The notes under the pieces: generated by a model
Seen by the model: the letters and a program-made list of their open reading frames with translations, nothing else
The model's database searches: none
What the model was told of the DNA's origin: nothing
Origin: Heliomarina sp018223035
GTDB taxonomy: Bacteria; Pseudomonadota; Alphaproteobacteria; Rhodobacterales; Rhodobacteraceae
Length of the DNA: 64,000 nt
Assembly: GCA_018223035.1 (NCBI GenBank)
Contig: JAAEZD010000010.1
Coordinates: 62,001-126,000 of the forward strand
Reading direction: 5' to 3'
Position numbers and translations under genes: made by a program
Part shown: in pieces, positions 1 through 7,606 of the stretch
How positions within the stretch are numbered: position 1 is the stretch's first letter
Layout of the letters: each line of letters opens with the position of its first letter

Positions 1-125
1 CGAAAGGCGCTGGCATGAATGATCCGGTCCCGGTCGCGCTGGAAACACGATCGGAAACTGCTTTCCTCTTCCGGTATCAACCGTCCCCTGGTTTTTGCCG
101 GATCCGAGGCATAAGGCGCCCACAT
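1..125 (-). CDS. dGTPase-like protein (HD superfamily), N-terminal part only
   Basis: This is the first 41 codons of a gene that runs off the left edge. The translation begins MWAPYASDP and contains CFQRDRDRIIHASAF, the N-terminal signature of alphaproteobacterial deoxyguanosinetriphosphate triphosphohydrolase-like proteins. Family members are HD-domain enzymes that hydrolyse dNTPs to deoxynucleosides and triphosphate; the metal-binding HD motif would lie outside the window. The ATG at 125 has an AAGGA ribosome site about 9 nt upstream and an in-frame stop just before it, so the start is well defined. It is divergent from erpA, an order I recall as common in Rhodobacteraceae. Only the N-terminus can be judged. 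Confidence 0.85.
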   Translation of the reverse strand, partial: MWAPYASDPAKTRGRLIPEEESSFRSCFQRDRDRIIHASAF

Positions 126-206
126 TGTTACTCATCCTTGTCGCCTGTCGTCTGAGTTTCTATATTGTAGACCAGAAGATAAGGAAACCGCTGCCGGAGC
201 CCGGAA

Positions 207-530
207 ATGCAACTGCCCCCGAAAGTCACAGATCGCGCGTTCGAACGCCTCGCCGAAATCGGCGCAGCCACGCAAGGCAAGGCGCTGCGTGTTGCGGTAG
301 AGGGTGGCGGATGTTCCGGATTCCAGTATGAAATCGCGCTTGATCAACCGGCCGAGGATGATCTCGTTCTCGAAGGTCACGGTCAGAAAGTCGTTGTCGA
401 CAACATCTCCCTGCCCTTCCTGTCCAACGCGGTCATCGACTTTACCGAGGAGTTGATCGGCGCGCGTTTCGTGATCGACAATCCCAACGCAACCTCGTCC
501 TGCGGCTGCGGCACGTCCTTTTCGATGTGA
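207..530 (+). CDS. erpA: Iron-sulfur cluster assembly accessory protein, ErpA/HesB family
   Basis: A 107-residue A-type Fe-S carrier that accepts a cluster from the scaffold and passes it to apo-proteins in the cytoplasm. The three conserved cysteines are present: one in GGGCSGFQY (about residue 36) and two in the C-terminal SSCGCG motif. Length matches the family. GGAG lies 7 nt before the ATG. It is divergent from the dGTPase-like gene and converges on the DMT transporter with only 9 nt between stops. ErpA, IscA and SufA are hard to separate by eye, so the family is firm and the symbol less so. Confidence 0.9.
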   Translation: MQLPPKVTDRAFERLAEIGAATQGKALRVAVEGGGCSGFQYEIALDQPAEDDLVLEGHGQKVVVDNISLPFLSNAVIDFTEELIGARFVIDNPNATSSCGCGTSFSM

Positions 531-539
531 TCTATCGGC

Positions 540-1451
540 TCATCGGCGGGGCGACACCGCTGGCTGGGCTTTGATATCTACCGTCGCCGGCACGAATTGA
601 TCCCAGATCAGGAACAGACCCGACCCGATCACGATCGCGACCCCAAGATAGGTCTCGGCCCCCGGCATTTCGCCGAAAAAGAGTGCGCCCAGCAGGACCA
701 TCCAGACAAACTGCAGGTTCATCATCGGCGTCACCGCATAGGCAGCGAGCAACCGCAAAGCGACGACCAGCAGCCAGCGCGCGCCGAACAGGATCGCCGC
801 ATAGGCTGCAACCCACCCCAGATCGGCGATCGGCATTGGTTTCCAGACCAGCGGCAGCACCACGGCCATCGACACGAAGATCGCGAGGTTGGGATAAAAC
901 ACCTGCGCCAGCGCATTGCTTTCCCAGCGCCCGATATAACGGGCCAGCACGATAGAGAATGTCCCGAAACAGGTGGCGGCAAAGGCAAAGGCGTGCCCCC
1001 ATTGCATCGCGCGGATCCCTTCGGGAAACAGGCAAAGTACGCCTGTGAAACAAGCCATCAGCGCAATCCATGCACCCGGACGTACCTTTTCGCCAAGGAT
1101 CAGCCCTGACATCAGCCCCGCCATGACCGGCATGAGGCCGATGAAAATGAACACGTCGGCAAAGGGAAGCAGCTTGAAGGCGTAAAAGAACGACAGGGCC
1201 GCAAGCACGGTCGCAATCGAGCGCAATCCCATCGCGCGCGGGCAAACCGTCAGCAACCCTCGAACCCTCGCGCCCGAAAAGCGGTTCGCGCCAAGGCACA
1301 TCATCACGACGAGAAACCCGGAAATCGCGTAAAGCTGCGGTGCCGCGTATCCGCCCGCAATCAGCTTGGTGATCGCATCAGCGCAGGAAATCAAAACCGT
1401 GTAGAACGCCGCGAGCATGGCCCCCATAAGGGCTTTCTGCGCCCCGCTCAC
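540..1451 (-). CDS. DMT-superfamily (EamA) transporter
   Basis: A 303-residue inner-membrane protein with about ten hydrophobic segments in two repeated halves, the usual EamA drug/metabolite transporter layout; GEK near residue 121 and GEMPGAETYLG near 267 fit the repeated motif. The substrate cannot be read from sequence; relatives move amino acids, nucleosides or other small metabolites, usually outward. The ATG overlaps the stop of the upstream 363-aa gene by 4 nt (ATGA at 1448-1451), so the two are translationally coupled and probably work together. It is the last gene of the three-gene module that starts at 2834. Confidence 0.85.
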   Translation of the reverse strand: MSGAQKALMGAMLAAFYTVLISCADAITKLIAGGYAAPQLYAISGFLVVMMCLGANRFSGARVRGLLTVCPRAMGLRSIATVLAALSFFYAFKLLPFADVFIFIGLMPVMAGLMSGLILGEKVRPGAWIALMACFTGVLCLFPEGIRAMQWGHAFAFAATCFGTFSIVLARYIGRWESNALAQVFYPNLAIFVSMAVVLPLVWKPMPIADLGWVAAYAAILFGARWLLVVALRLLAAYAVTPMMNLQFVWMVLLGALFFGEMPGAETYLGVAIVIGSGLFLIWDQFVPATVDIKAQPAVSPRR

Positions 1452-2539
1452 AGCACGGTCTCCCGCACGATGGCATCTTGCTGGCTGGCCCTGGCAAACT
1501 GTGCAAAAAAGGCGTCGAACCGGGGGGAACTCGATTGCGCCTCTTTAAGGATGAAATAGCCTTCTTCGGAAAGGCAGTTCTCGACCAGCGGGCGCATCAG
1601 GTACCAGTCATCGCTTCGGGACTCCCTCAGGTGGAAGAGATATTCCGAAATCTGGCGCAGTGGCGCTGCCGTTTGGACGGGTCGATGAAAGGAAAGACGC
1701 CCGGGCGCCACGTCCTGAGTGAAAATCTGGTCTCCGCACTGGCCCATCGCCCAATTGCCCACGAAATAGGTATGGTAATCGTCTGCCGCCCGCGCATTCT
1801 GACCTGTCTCGATTAAGAATTGGTGGGTATCGCGGGCAAGCCATCCCTCCCATATCGCCGACGGTTCCACGCCAGCATAGCGTAAGGCGATGCAGATTTC
1901 AGCCAGCAGATCGGCGTCCTGATCGAGAAAAGCCAGAAGTCCTGCGAATTCAAGACTTTCCTTCGACGCTTTTGTGATCTCGGGGTCACGGCGACCGTAT
2001 TCGCTCAGGTAAAAGACGATATGGGTAAGCTCGTAACAGGCTTTCTTGTTGGGAATCGCAAAGGTGCGGGTGCGCTCCATGAACTCGTGCAGCCGGTTTA
2101 CCAGCGCCGCATCGTCACGCGCGTCCCAAACACCGCGGCGTTGCAGCAACCGGCGCGCCTCGGCGCGTTGCAGATCCGACAGCTCTGCCCCGACAAGTTC
2201 TTCGCGAGCCACCCAGGCGGCAAGCGCCTCGCCCTTGTCGCCCGGCATGCCCAAGTCTTCGAGATCAAGGCAGATCGACAGCAGAAAGCGGTAATACTGT
2301 GGGAAAAAACTTACCCGGCGCTCGACTGAGGCATAGAACCCTTCATGCGGGGCCAGCCTCTCGGCGCCGACATGGGTGCCTGTACATTCAAGGATGTTCA
2401 GCAGCTCGGCATTTTCCTTAAGCCAGAAAACATCGTCGGGAACGCGACGCTGGCTGGCAAAGTTCGAGATCAGCGCGCCCAGGCGCTGATCTCGTGTTTG
2501 GCGATGGGCGGCCAGGTTCAGGTGGATGACATTCGACAT
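1448..2539 (-). CDS. Uncharacterised 363-aa protein, middle gene of the repeat-protein module
   Basis: I do not recognise an enzyme family. The protein is soluble, with no signal peptide or membrane segment, and appears largely helical and Leu/Ala/Glu-rich. Noticeable stretches are YELTHIVFYLSEYGRRD (about residues 169-185), a polar segment DDYHTYFVGNWAMGQCGDQIF (about 249-269), and a C-terminal DDWYLMRPLVENCL block. The YELTH..FY pattern recalls helical-repeat (alpha/alpha toroid-like) families, but that is only an impression. The start ATG has an AAAGG site 8 nt upstream. It lies 64 nt after the 76-aa repeat protein and overlaps the transporter start by 4 nt. A role in binding, processing or modifying the repeat protein is inferred from position only. 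Confidence 0.7.
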   Translation of the reverse strand: MSNVIHLNLAAHRQTRDQRLGALISNFASQRRVPDDVFWLKENAELLNILECTGTHVGAERLAPHEGFYASVERRVSFFPQYYRFLLSICLDLEDLGMPGDKGEALAAWVAREELVGAELSDLQRAEARRLLQRRGVWDARDDAALVNRLHEFMERTRTFAIPNKKACYELTHIVFYLSEYGRRDPEITKASKESLEFAGLLAFLDQDADLLAEICIALRYAGVEPSAIWEGWLARDTHQFLIETGQNARAADDYHTYFVGNWAMGQCGDQIFTQDVAPGRLSFHRPVQTAAPLRQISEYLFHLRESRSDDWYLMRPLVENCLSEEGYFILKEAQSSSPRFDAFFAQFARASQQDAIVRETVL

Positions 2540-2603
2540 ATTCTAGTACCTTTCAGATGGCGTCCACGAACGCCGTTCCCTCGCTATCGGCCCGAATGGC
2601 CCC

Positions 2604-2834
2604 TCAGCTCGCCGAGGAGAACATCCCCGTCAGCGCGCCGCCGGTGGCAGAAACGTCCCCGCAAGGCGTCGATGCCGAGGAGAAAAGCGCGGTCGCATCA
2701 CCACGGATCGCATCCCCTGCCATGCTGGGCAAAGACGCCGAGGAATACATCTCTGTCGCGTCGCCACCGAACATGCTCGCAGTGGGTGCAAGAGAAAAAT
2801 TGACGGTTTCGTAAGTTTTTTGAAGTGCAGTCAT
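2604..2834 (-). CDS. 76-aa protein built of three 21-residue repeats ending in SSAS
   Basis: The protein consists of a 13-residue N-terminal segment (MTALQKTYETVNF) and three tandem 21-residue units at residues 14-34, 35-55 and 56-76. Each unit ends in SSAS preceded by an aromatic residue, with GDAT (first two) or GALT (third) seven residues before it; the last SSAS is the C-terminus. It has no signal peptide and is rich in Ser, Ala, Gly and Thr, with a single Cys at 58. The ATG has a strong GAGGAG site 8 nt upstream, good evidence that it is translated. It leads an operon with the 363-aa gene and the DMT transporter. A repeat-bearing precursor peptide is one reading; a small structural or secreted repeat protein is another. 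I recognise no named family. Confidence 0.72.
   Translation of the reverse strand: MTALQKTYETVNFSLAPTASMFGGDATEMYSSASLPSMAGDAIRGDATALFSSASTPCGDVSATGGALTGMFSSAS
2607..2795 (-). repeat. Three tandem 63-bp coding repeats
   Basis: The core gccgagga (plus strand) recurs at 2611, 2674 and 2737, exactly 63 bp apart, matching three 21-codon units. The DNA between cores has diverged while the SSAS end and the G-x-x-T position are kept, so the repeats look old and under selection at protein level. Confidence 0.85.
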
Positions 2835-3240
2835 CTGGAAATCTCCTCGTTTCGAAGTTGGTGGATCACGCCCTCAGGTTTGCAGTTTGAGGTCGAGTTA
2901 CTAAGAGTTTTTTCTGGTGCTCCCCCCAAAGGGACCCAGTTATCCACATCAAAATTGCAAAGCAAAACGATGACGTTAAAGCGTTCCGTCAAGAATCTGG
3001 TCAGCGTAAAAATTCTTATCCACAGTCCGCAACTGACTCCGGACGTGAAGCGCATCCGAGTCCGTCTGTTAATCTTCTAGTGCGGATGCGCGGCAGACCT
3101 GACGCGTGTCAGGGTCGAAATTGAGTTGCTAAAATGCAACACCAGTTTCTGACAGGCGAATCACCTGCTACGCCTTGTCCCGGGCCTCCGGCTGGGTCAT
3201 AGATCGGGCATCGGAACCAGATCGGGACGGGGCAATCACC
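2835..3240. promoter_or_regulatory. 406-bp divergent intergenic region between the repeat-protein module and xth
   Basis: No gene is supported here. The half next to the repeat-protein gene is AT-rich and should hold its promoter, leftward. Near xth there is a perfect inverted repeat, CCTGAC-GCGT-GTCAGG, at 3098-3113, which could be an operator. The open frame extending upstream of xth to 3175 lacks a plausible start. Confidence 0.45.
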
Positions 3241-4020
3241 ATGAAAGTGGCCACCTTCAACATCAACGGGATCAAGGCGCGTGCCGCCGCGCTTCCGGCA
3301 TGGCTGGATGACGCCCAGCCCGACGTCGTCCTGCTGCAGGAAATCAAATCCGTCGACGAAGCCTTCCCGCGCGACCTCTTCGAAGACCGTGGCTATCAGG
3401 TCGAAACTCATGGCCAGAAATCGTTCAACGGTGTCGCCATCCTGTCAAAGTTCCCCCTCGAAGACGTGCGACGCGGGCTTCCCGGCGACGACGATGACGA
3501 CCAGGCGCGCTGGATCGAGGCAACCGTCGTGAACAAGGAAGCGCTGCGTATCTGTGGTCTCTACCTGCCCAACGGTAATCCAGCGCCGGGGCCAAAATAT
3601 GACTACAAGCTCGCATGGATGGAACGTCTGCGCGCCCGTGCGCAAGAATTGCTCGAGGGTGAGGAAGTTGCTCTCATGGCAGGCGATTACAACATCATTC
3701 CGCAGGCCGAGGATGCCAAACGCCCCGATGCATGGCGCGAGGACGCGCTTTTCCGGCCCGAAAGCCGCGCCGCTTTCCGTCGCATCCTGAATCTCGGCTT
3801 CACCGAAGCCTTCCGCGCACGGGTGCAGGGGCCCGGTCACTATTCCTTCTGGGATTATCAGGCCGGCGCTTGGAACAAGAACGACGGTATCCGCATCGAC
3901 CACTTTCTGTTGACCCCGCAATGCGCCGACCGGTTGACCGATACCGGCATCGATTCCGAAATCCGTGGCCACGAAAAACCGTCAGACCATGTCCCGGTCT
4001 GGGTCAACCTCGACGTCTGA
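3241..4020 (+). CDS. xth: Exodeoxyribonuclease III
   Basis: A 259-residue member of the exonuclease-endonuclease-phosphatase fold. It cleaves 5' of abasic sites and removes 3' blocking groups in base-excision repair. Family motifs run in order: N-terminal FNINGIKAR (catalytic Asn), LLQEIK with the metal-binding Glu at about 34, LYLPNG, the GDYNI Asp-x-Asn pair, NDGIRIDHFL, and the C-terminal SDHVPVW catalytic His. Length matches bacterial Xth. I start at MKVATFN because the fold begins at this residue; the upstream in-frame extension is not family-like. In related genomes I recall this gene lying close to erpA, so the three-gene module between them may be an insertion. Confidence 0.93.
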   Translation: MKVATFNINGIKARAAALPAWLDDAQPDVVLLQEIKSVDEAFPRDLFEDRGYQVETHGQKSFNGVAILSKFPLEDVRRGLPGDDDDDQARWIEATVVNKEALRICGLYLPNGNPAPGPKYDYKLAWMERLRARAQELLEGEEVALMAGDYNIIPQAEDAKRPDAWREDALFRPESRAAFRRILNLGFTEAFRARVQGPGHYSFWDYQAGAWNKNDGIRIDHFLLTPQCADRLTDTGIDSEIRGHEKPSDHVPVWVNLDV

Positions 4021-4146
4021 TGCACCGGTGGCGACCAACCGGCTTGCAGATCCGGGCAATCCCGATCTAATAGCCACGCTCTGCCCTCGCCTTGTGTCCG
4101 CGCGTCAGGCATCCTACATCTGAGTTTCACAGAGGAGTCCGCCAGT

Positions 4147-4389
4147 ATGGCAATGCAAGCCCATGACATCGAAGCCCTGATCCGAGAGAGCTTTCCCGAT
4201 GCCAGCATCACCATCACCGATCTGGCCGGCGACGGTAATCACTACGCGGCCGAGGTGATCGACGAAAGCTTTCGCGGCAAGAATCGCGTACAGCAGCAGC
4301 GCGCCGTCTACGCCGCTCTGAAAGGCAAAATGGACGGCCCTGCCGGAGAGCTGCACGCGCTTGCCCTGACCACCAAGGCGCCCGCCTGA
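4147..4389 (+). CDS. BolA-family protein
   Basis: An 80-residue BolA/IbaG-type protein with the class II KH-like fold. It shows the DGNHY segment (loop and possible cluster ligand His), the VIDESFRGKNRVQQQR helix, and the C-terminal LHALALTT strand with the conserved His. Such proteins form a 2Fe-2S-bridged heterodimer with monothiol glutaredoxins and act in cluster trafficking or iron regulation. GAGGAG lies before the ATG. The grxD-type gene 112 nt downstream is the expected partner. Confidence 0.9.
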   Translation: MAMQAHDIEALIRESFPDASITITDLAGDGNHYAAEVIDESFRGKNRVQQQRAVYAALKGKMDGPAGELHALALTTKAPA

Positions 4390-4501
4390 TCCACGCAAAC
4401 CCGGCCCCCCGTAGACCATGGCCGCCGGAACACCTATATTGGCGTCAACGCCACGGCCAAGCCGACCACGGCCGCGCCACGATGAGCAAAGGAACATGCA
4501 A

Positions 4502-4873
4502 ATGACCGAAACCACGGACATCGCCAGCCAGATCCAGCAAACGATCACCGCCAATGACGTTGTGCTCTACATGAAGGGCACCAAGGAAATGCCGCAATGC
4601 GGGTTCTCCAGCCGTGTCGCAGGCGTGCTGAACTACATGGGCGTCAATTTCGCCGATGTGAACGTGCTGGCCGATGACTCGATCCGTCAGGGCATCAAGG
4701 ATTTCTCCGACTGGCCGACCGTACCGCAGCTTTACGTCAAAGGCGAATTTGTCGGCGGTTGCGACATCATCACCGAGATGACCCTGTCCGGCGAACTCGA
4801 TACCCTGTTCGACGAAACCGGCGTCGCCTATGACAAGGACGCCGCGAACAAGATCCGCGAAGCCAACGGCTGA
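4502..4873 (+). CDS. grxD: Monothiol glutaredoxin, Grx4 type
   Basis: A 123-residue CGFS glutaredoxin with the active site KGTKEMPQCGFS (Cys near 33), WPTVPQLYVKGEFVGGCDI carrying the cis-Pro and glutathione-binding loop, and a C-terminal helix. It binds a glutathione-ligated 2Fe-2S cluster and hands it on with BolA. I start at 4502 because AAAGGA sits 8 nt upstream; the ATG 6 nt earlier is too close to that site and longer starts add a low-complexity Pro/Arg stretch. It follows bolA on the same strand and is closed by a strong terminator. Confidence 0.92.
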   Translation: MTETTDIASQIQQTITANDVVLYMKGTKEMPQCGFSSRVAGVLNYMGVNFADVNVLADDSIRQGIKDFSDWPTVPQLYVKGEFVGGCDIITEMTLSGELDTLFDETGVAYDKDAANKIREANG

Positions 4874-4899
4874 TCTCGCGGACATTCGAAACCAATGAA

Positions 4900-4926
4900 A
4901 ACCCGCCCTCATCGGCGGGTTTTTGT
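4900..4926 (+). terminator. Rho-independent terminator after grxD
   Basis: The stem is ACCCGCC (4901-4907) / GGCGGGT (4914-4920) with a 6-nt loop, followed at once by a T-rich run. It closes the bolA-grxD unit. Confidence 0.9.
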
Positions 4927-5014
4927 TTTTGTGGTCAAGCCTTTGCTTTCCGACGCTAACAGCGTTCCCGATCCGGTCAGGCGTCGGCTTCCGACTAACT
5001 TTGAGCTCATCACC

Positions 5015-5060
5015 CCAATTCTCTAATTTGGGAATTGGTCCCTCAGTTTTGCTTAATTGG
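5015..5060. promoter_or_regulatory. Candidate operator upstream of the enolase-superfamily gene
   Basis: CCAATTC (5015-5021) pairs with GAATTGG (5032-5038), and another AATTGG follows near 5054. AATTGG/CCAATT half sites are typical of GntR-family (FadR-like) operators, which often control sugar-acid catabolic genes. No regulator gene is adjacent, so the assignment is tentative. Confidence 0.4.
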
Positions 5061-5166
5061 ATATATCGACCAAACCATTCTCTTCATAGCGTTCCGCCAA
5101 CGGTCTGACGCACCAGCAGGGTGCACAAGGACCACAAGCACGCAGAACCCTGTGAAAGGACCCGAC

Positions 5167-6363
5167 ATGCAAGTGCTCGACCGCGTCGAACTCTACCTCG
5201 TCAAGACGCCGCTGCCTGCCCGGCACGCCCCCTCCTGGATACCCGGCACGATCAGGACGCAGGTTTCCATGTGCATCGTCCGCTTCATCACCGATGATGG
5301 CGTCGAAGGCTGGAGCGGCTTTCCGGCGGCAGGACGCGAGCGCGCCGGTCTCGGCGACCTACTGGCGAGCCTCTTCCTTGGTCAGGACGCAAGCGATATC
5401 GAAACCCTCTCCGAGCGCATCCAGATCATGGCCGCCGGTGGCAATTTCAACTGGTGGATTGAACCCGCGTTCTGGGACATCAAGGCAAAGACCGCCGGTC
5501 TGCCGCTTTACAAGTACCTCGGCGGCACCGACGATTGCGTCCCGCTCTATGCCTCCGCAGGCGAGTTGAAAGACCCGCAGGCCCGACGCGACGAAGCCGA
5601 AGAGCGGCTCTCCGAAGGCTTTAAAACCATGAAGATCCGGGTTCATGATTTCGATGAAGCCGTTGACATCGAACATATTTCGGACATCGCGACCTATATG
5701 CAGGGACGGATGAAAATTTCCGTCGACTGCAATCAGGCTTTCCGGCTGACGCAGAACGGCGACGCGCCGCTCTGGTCGCTGGACCGCGCCAAACGCTTCG
5801 TCGACGCCGCCGCCGATGTCGGCCTTGCCTGGGTCGAGGAACCGCTCTTTGGCGAATGGCACGAAGAAATCGCCCGGCTCACCGCCCATTCCCGCGTTCC
5901 CGTCGCCGGGGGCGAACTTCACGTGATGGGATACCGGGAACTCGCGCGGATGCTGAAAATGGGCTGCTACAACATCTACCAACCGGATGCGATGTGGGCC
6001 GGAGGCATCGCGCAAAGCCTGAAAATGGCCACGCTATGCCGCGAACAGGGGCTGAAATTCACCCCGCATTGCTGGTCGAACGGCTTCGGCTTCATCGCGA
6101 ATGCTCATGTCTTTGCAGCCAGTGGCTTTGCGGGCGAGGCGCTGTTCGAATACCCGGTCTCACCACCCGGTTGGACGCCAGAAGGCCGCGACATGATCTT
6201 TACCCAGCCCTTCCTGCACGACCACGGCTGGTTCAACATGCCACAGACCCCCGGTCTCGGCTTTGAAATCGATCAGGCAAATCTGGAAAAATACGGGCGC
6301 TGCTTTTTCAAGGCGAGCCGCAAGGAAGTCCACTGGATGCCCGAGGCACTGTCAGATTTCTGA
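5167..6363 (+). CDS. Mandelate racemase/muconate-lactonizing enzyme family protein (probable sugar-acid dehydratase)
   Basis: A 398-residue enolase-superfamily protein: N-terminal capping domain (about 1-130) and a TIM barrel carrying the acid/base and metal residues. Visible are a K-x-R strand-2 motif (MKIRV), the metal ligands in SVDCNQA, WVEEPL and VAGGE, YQPDAMWAGG, and the barrel-closing TPHCW His and LFEYP Glu. K-x-R rather than K-x-K, together with the late His, suggests an acid-sugar dehydratase rather than a cycloisomerase, but the substrate is unknown. GAAAGGA lies before the chosen ATG. It is a single-gene unit between a terminator and convergent zapA. Confidence 0.85.
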   Translation: MQVLDRVELYLVKTPLPARHAPSWIPGTIRTQVSMCIVRFITDDGVEGWSGFPAAGRERAGLGDLLASLFLGQDASDIETLSERIQIMAAGGNFNWWIEPAFWDIKAKTAGLPLYKYLGGTDDCVPLYASAGELKDPQARRDEAEERLSEGFKTMKIRVHDFDEAVDIEHISDIATYMQGRMKISVDCNQAFRLTQNGDAPLWSLDRAKRFVDAAADVGLAWVEEPLFGEWHEEIARLTAHSRVPVAGGELHVMGYRELARMLKMGCYNIYQPDAMWAGGIAQSLKMATLCREQGLKFTPHCWSNGFGFIANAHVFAASGFAGEALFEYPVSPPGWTPEGRDMIFTQPFLHDHGWFNMPQTPGLGFEIDQANLEKYGRCFFKASRKEVHWMPEALSDF

Positions 6364-6387
6364 CACGCGCCCCGCAAAGGCGGCCGA

Positions 6388-6786
6388 TTACTCGGCTGTC
6401 TGCTCCTCGACATTGGCAGCAACCGCCTCGGCCTGCGCGGCAATTTCCGCCAGCGCGTCCAGCACTGTCGGCGGCACGATCGGCACTTCGATGCGTTCCG
6501 GCTCGGGCGCGGGCATCTCGCGCAACTGTTCAAGCTCGGCGTCCTTTTCCGCCAGCTTGGTTTCCATGTCGCGGATCTTGTCCTCGAACGACGCCGTCTT
6601 GTCCGCCAGCATCAGCCCCGCCATCAGGAGCATGCGCGCCTCGGGCATGCGCCCGATCTGGTCCGACAGGATCTGCGCCTCGTCGTCCAGCATCTTGGCG
6701 GCGGAATGCAGATAGCTTTCCTCGCCTTCCTGACAGGAAACCTCAAAGGACCGGCCACCGATATTGATCGTAACCTCGGGCATCAT
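6388..6786 (-). CDS. zapA: Cell division protein ZapA
   Basis: A 132-residue ZapA, which bundles FtsZ filaments at the division site. The N-terminal globular part carries VTINIGGRSFEVSCQEGEESYL and the AAKMLDDEAQ helix, followed by a long coiled coil (about 55-95) and an acidic, proline-bearing tail. The first two codons are both ATG; the first overlaps the TGA of the upstream coiled-coil gene (ATGA at 6783-6786), implying translational coupling. It converges on the enolase-superfamily gene and its operon is divergent from tkt. Confidence 0.88.
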   Translation of the reverse strand: MMPEVTINIGGRSFEVSCQEGEESYLHSAAKMLDDEAQILSDQIGRMPEARMLLMAGLMLADKTASFEDKIRDMETKLAEKDAELEQLREMPAPEPERIEVPIVPPTVLDALAEIAAQAEAVAANVEEQTAE

Positions 6787-7346
6787 GTGAGCTCCCCTTC
6801 CGATTGCGCGCTTGCCTTCAGCAGCGGTTCAAGCCGGGCAAGTACCGCGCCCGCCTCGGACATGTCCAGCGCGCGGGCGGCGCGCAGGCTTTCCAGTTCG
6901 GCAAGCATCGCCTTGTTGATCAGATCGGGTTCGCCCACCCCGGCTTCATTCGCCTCGCGCAGCGCCGCGTTCGACTTGCGAAGCGCATCATTGGCATGGC
7001 GCACGCGCTGCATGTCGCCATCCAGCTTGGCCAGCGCCTCGGCCTGCGCCGTCATCTGGGCGCGCAGCTCTGCGATCAGATCCTGATCCGCCCCGGTCTC
7101 CGGAACCGCCGCACGCGCCTCGTTCAGCTGCGCCTTGAGCGACTCGGTCTCTTCGATGTGTTTCAGGTTCAGCTGCCGCAGCCGTTCCTTGATCTGGGCC
7201 ACGGTCTGCTGTTCCTCGGCCAGCGCGCGGGCCAGATCCGGATCCGGCTCGGCGCTCGCGCTCCGTTGCGCCAGCGTTTCAACGCCCGAGCCGATACGGG
7301 CCAAGGCGACCGAAATCCGGCCCTGCAATTCTTCGATACTACTCAT
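6783..7346 (-). CDS. Coiled-coil protein co-expressed with zapA
   Basis: A 187-residue protein without signal peptide or membrane span. From about residue 35 to 150 it is heptad-rich, with many Glu, Gln, Ala, Leu and Arg, ending in ARLEPLLKASAQ. I do not recognise a named family. The start at MSSIEELQG is preferred because a GGGG/GAGGG site precedes it, while longer starts add an Arg-rich stretch. Its stop overlaps the zapA start, so it is probably a Z-ring or division accessory protein, by position only. Confidence 0.7.
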   Translation of the reverse strand: MSSIEELQGRISVALARIGSGVETLAQRSASAEPDPDLARALAEEQQTVAQIKERLRQLNLKHIEETESLKAQLNEARAAVPETGADQDLIAELRAQMTAQAEALAKLDGDMQRVRHANDALRKSNAALREANEAGVGEPDLINKAMLAELESLRAARALDMSEAGAVLARLEPLLKASAQSEGELT

Positions 7347-7606
7347 GCCCTCAACCCCGTTTCTTTTGCGGCGCTCTGCGTCTTCCGGTCGATCCCTGAT
7401 GCCGACCCGTTCGGGACGAATCAATGAAAGCGCCCAATTATTGCCACTTTACCCAATGCGATTGCAAATTTCCTCCCTTTAGATTTCAGAGGCTTGCCCG
7501 CCTGTCCTTATGTGATGCTGAACCTTGCCGGGCGCTATACCTTGATCTTTGGCCCTCTCTTGATATTCAGCGGCAAAGCTTTCTCTTTTCTAAAGGACAA
7601 CGCGCC

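Noticed and set aside
3155..3167. A 13-mer (GGCGAATCACCTG) shared exactly with 46840-46852, upstream of xth and ftsB
   Set aside because: In 64 kb tens of exact 13-mer pairs are expected by chance; no further similarity flanks either copy.
6364..6387. Possible 6S RNA gene next to zapA, as in many proteobacteria
   Set aside because: Only 24 bp separate zapA from the convergent gene, leaving no room.
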